Part shown: in pieces, positions 35,227 to 36,780 of the stretch
Layout of the letters: every line of letters begins with the position of its first letter
Numbering within the stretch: position 1 is the first letter of the stretch
NCBI GenBank assembly: GCA_016930995.1
Contig: JAFGFQ010000053.1
Coordinates: 1-36,780 of the forward strand
DNA length: 36,780 bases
Reading direction: 5' to 3'
From: Thermoplasmatota archaeon
GTDB taxonomy: Archaea; Thermoplasmatota; E2; DHVEG-1
Notes under the pieces: model-generated
Told to the model about the DNA's origin: nothing
Seen by the model: the letters and a program-made list of their open reading frames with translations, nothing else
Database searches by the model: none
Position numbers and translations under genes: made by a program

Positions 35227-35934
35227 ATGCTGGTAGATGAGCTTATCAATATTGCTGCATTAGTCATTTTCATTATTTGTATTTCGGTCTATGCCATCGG
35301 ATTGATACATAAAATGAAAAAACCTAGTTGGGGGGAACGAGGTTTTTTAAGCATAATGTACGGACTGTGGGTTAAGAGAATGACCGATCCAAAAGAAACA
35401 ACAACAGCGGTTCAGACCATGAGAAATTTAATTATGGCAACGACATTTCTCTCGTCATCAATGCTTCTTCTCTTAGGATTACTCTTAGCATCACCTGTGA
35501 ACGAATTGCCTGAACTTTTTTCACTCTCTACCACGTCAACGGAACAATTTACACAATATAAATTACTGCTCTTTGTTGCAATTCTTGTTTTCTCGGTCAT
35601 TATGTTTTTACTCTCTCTACGACAAATGGTTCGATTTTCAATTTTAATTGGCATTCCGACTGAATCGATTGAAGCTATTTCAGCAAACCAGAAAAAAACA
35701 AAAAATAATGGAAAAGATTCCGTGCATATTGATGCAGAAGGGTTTCAAACATATGTATTTATAAGAGCAATGAATCGATTTACCTTTGGGATGAGAGCCG
35801 TATTCTACGGTATAACTGTCATGCTATGGTTTCTAAGCGTTTATGCGTTTATCATCGGAACGCTTTGTCTTACCGTATTTCTTATAGTTCATCATGATGT
35901 AGAATCTCCCCGTGGCGGTGAGTTACCCTTATAA
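35227..35934 (+). CDS. DUF599 membrane protein
   Basis: A 235-residue membrane protein with four likely helices (about 5-27, 68-88, 110-130 and 195-222). The stretch YGLWVKRMTDPKETTTAVQTMRNLIMATTFLSSS is the recognisable DUF599 core, and IRAMNRFTFGMRAVFYG the second conserved block. Function unknown. A TATA-like AATATTTAAA (35191-35200) about 26 bp before the start suggests almost no leader. Confidence 0.8.
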   Translation: MLVDELINIAALVIFIICISVYAIGLIHKMKKPSWGERGFLSIMYGLWVKRMTDPKETTTAVQTMRNLIMATTFLSSSMLLLLGLLLASPVNELPELFSLSTTSTEQFTQYKLLLFVAILVFSVIMFLLSLRQMVRFSILIGIPTESIEAISANQKKTKNNGKDSVHIDAEGFQTYVFIRAMNRFTFGMRAVFYGITVMLWFLSVYAFIIGTLCLTVFLIVHHDVESPRGGELPL

Positions 35935-36023
35935 CAAAAAAAGTTATCTTGAAATTGGGGTCGAACCTTTATTTCATTTTTCCATTTAGTGGTCTTTTTA
36001 ACAGGTGAAAAAAAGAGATCGTC

Positions 36024-36530
36024 ATGGCCCTCCGAAGGTATACTGAAGAAATCAAAAAATCCCATAAGGAGATAACATTCGATTATTCCTCAGAGATCAT
36101 CCTGAAAACCGACATCTGCGACATCGCATTGCTTCGCTCACAAACGCTCTTCACGAAACTCAAACGCCTCTACGATATTGTTGACTTCGAGAAAGGAGAT
36201 ATCCTGAATATCATCCATGGACGACATGAAGTCGTCATCGTCACTAATGAACGATATATGAAAAAGTCACTCGATATTTTCAAAGGGGAAAAAATCTTTA
36301 ATGTCGAAAAAAACCTGGTCTCCTTGACATTGACGTTTTCCTCAGATTTCCTTCACACCCCAGGGGTGATTTATAACGTTGTAAGGATACTTGCTTGGGA
36401 CAATATCAACATCTATGAGGTGGTCTCAACCAATACCGAGTTGACCTTTATTCTTAATAAAAAAGACTCACCGAAGGCATACAGGGTATTAGGGCAACTT
36501 GTTGAAAAAAGTGCAGGGGAAGGGACTTAA
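36024..36530 (+). CDS. ACT-domain protein, C-terminus formed by a tRNA-like repeat
   Basis: A 168-residue protein. The second half has ACT-like strands (VSLTLTFSSDFLHTPGVIYNVVRILAWDNINIYEVVSTNTELTFILNKKDSPKAYRVL) like the regulatory part of aspartate kinases, but without a catalytic domain. The first half may contain a helical and a further beta unit (EVVIVTNERYMKKSL). A ligand-binding regulatory role is likely; the ligand is unknown. GGTGA precedes ATG 36024. The last six codons (SAGEGT) and the stop lie inside a tRNA 3'-end-like repeat (36512-36530), so the natural end may have been altered by it. Confidence 0.72.
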   Translation: MALRRYTEEIKKSHKEITFDYSSEIILKTDICDIALLRSQTLFTKLKRLYDIVDFEKGDILNIIHGRHEVVIVTNERYMKKSLDIFKGEKIFNVEKNLVSLTLTFSSDFLHTPGVIYNVVRILAWDNINIYEVVSTNTELTFILNKKDSPKAYRVLGQLVEKSAGEGT

Positions 36531-36550
36531 ATCTCAGGTTCAAATCCCTT
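36512..36550. repeat. tRNA 3'-end-like repeat (copy B) with opposing T-arm
   Basis: TGCAGGGGAAGGGA (36512-36525), the reverse complement of a tRNA-Leu acceptor and T-arm end, is followed after ten bases by a T-arm-like AGGTTCAAATCCCTT (36536-36550) on the plus strand. The two form an imperfect inverted repeat. The minus strand reads FKSLPLH here, as in copy C. Confidence 0.5.
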
Positions 36551-36616
36551 TTTTTTAGCCACGGAGCAATGATTATGGAAGAATTAATGGTTTTTCTCCT
36601 GTTAGAATCAGAGGGG

Positions 36617-36636
36617 TGCAGGGGAAGGGATTTGAA
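36617..36636 (-). repeat. tRNA 3'-end-like repeat (copy C)
   Basis: TGCAGGGGAAGGGATTTGAA on the plus strand, i.e. TTCAAATCCCTTCCCCTGCA on the minus strand, matching a T-loop and acceptor end. No tRNA body continues beyond it. It lies 105 bp after copy B. Confidence 0.5.
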
Positions 36637-36713
36637 TATGAGTTTAATCTGGATAAAATTTTTTATAACTATCTTCATATACAATTTTTATATAGCAAAG
36701 GAGCAGACGAAAA

Positions 36714-36780
36714 ATGAAAAAATGGTATGAATTACTCTTTGAAAACTATGCCCAGAATTACGATAAAGAAAGTTATACAC
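36714..36780 (+). CDS. Class I SAM-dependent methyltransferase, 5' end only
   Basis: Twenty-two codons are visible before the window ends: MKKWYELLFENYAQNYDKESYT. This beginning is common in class I SAM-dependent methyltransferases of the methyltransferase-11/25 type, before the SAM-binding motif. AAAGGAG is 10 nt upstream, and TATA-like sequences lie at 36659-36669 and 36685-36694. The substrate cannot be judged. Confidence 0.5.
   Translation, partial: MKKWYELLFENYAQNYDKESYT

Noticed and set aside
36454..36684. A 76-residue minus-strand ORF containing FKSLPLH twice
   Set aside because: The repeated peptide is simply the tRNA-like repeats read as protein, and the frame is antisense to the ACT-domain gene.

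Overview
The window is archaeal. It encodes two TATA-binding proteins, archaeal release factor aRF1, a beta-CASP aCPSF2-type nuclease, a translin-family protein, a diphthamide-type ATP-PP-loop protein and a slipin/NfeD pair. Most genes have TATA boxes 25-30 bp before the expected transcript start, and Shine-Dalgarno (SD) leadered and leaderless starts are mixed. Moderate A+T content, secreted gingipain-type (C25) and metzincin-type peptidases, an OPT transporter and trehalose genes best suit a mesophilic sediment Thermoplasmatota lineage, for example one related to Marine Benthic Group D. The lineage is an inference, because no rRNA is present.

Layout. 1-1.4 kb: a truncated DUF3795 gene, a tRNA-Leu 3'-end-like fragment and a Dph6-like gene. 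1.4-8.5 kb, minus strand: PqqD-like protein, OPT transporter, aRF1, aCPSF2-like nuclease, NfeD protease and slipin. 8.7-12.9 kb, plus strand: enolase, SerA-type dehydrogenase, translin-family protein, then a degenerate TBP overlapping a canonical TBP. 12.9-14.1 kb: two AT-rich intergenic regions with strong inverted repeats around an Lrp-type regulator. 14.1-17.1 kb: YkgJ-type cysteine cluster protein, a secreted Ig-like protein and a secreted C25 peptidase. 17.2-29.5 kb: PRC-barrel proteins, two MscS channels, a CPA-type antiporter, a double AsnC regulator divergent from a QueC-like PP-loop protein, a GT4 glycosyltransferase, otsA-otsB and a TreT-like gene. 29.7-36.8 kb: a KamA-like radical SAM protein, a lipoprotein, a secreted metzincin-like protease, a double DUF2188 protein, a membrane-anchored exported protein, a DUF599 protein, an ACT-domain protein, two more tRNA 3'-end-like repeats and the start of a methyltransferase gene.

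Themes. (1) Information processing: the aRF1/aCPSF2 pair and the TBP pair. (2) Osmotic and envelope homeostasis: two trehalose routes, two MscS channels, an antiporter, PRC-barrel proteins and slipin/NfeD. (3) Protein scavenging: C25 peptidase, metzincin-like protease and OPT transporter. No CRISPR array, transposase, integrase or intact tRNA/rRNA gene was seen.

Most worth following: the TBP paralogue that lost both intercalating phenylalanines in one lobe and sits behind two stacked TATA boxes; three genes whose conserved N-termini lack a usable start codon in frame (one repaired by a single base); a structured intergenic region downstream of tbp; and repeated tRNA 3'-end sequences, one of which supplies the end of a protein.
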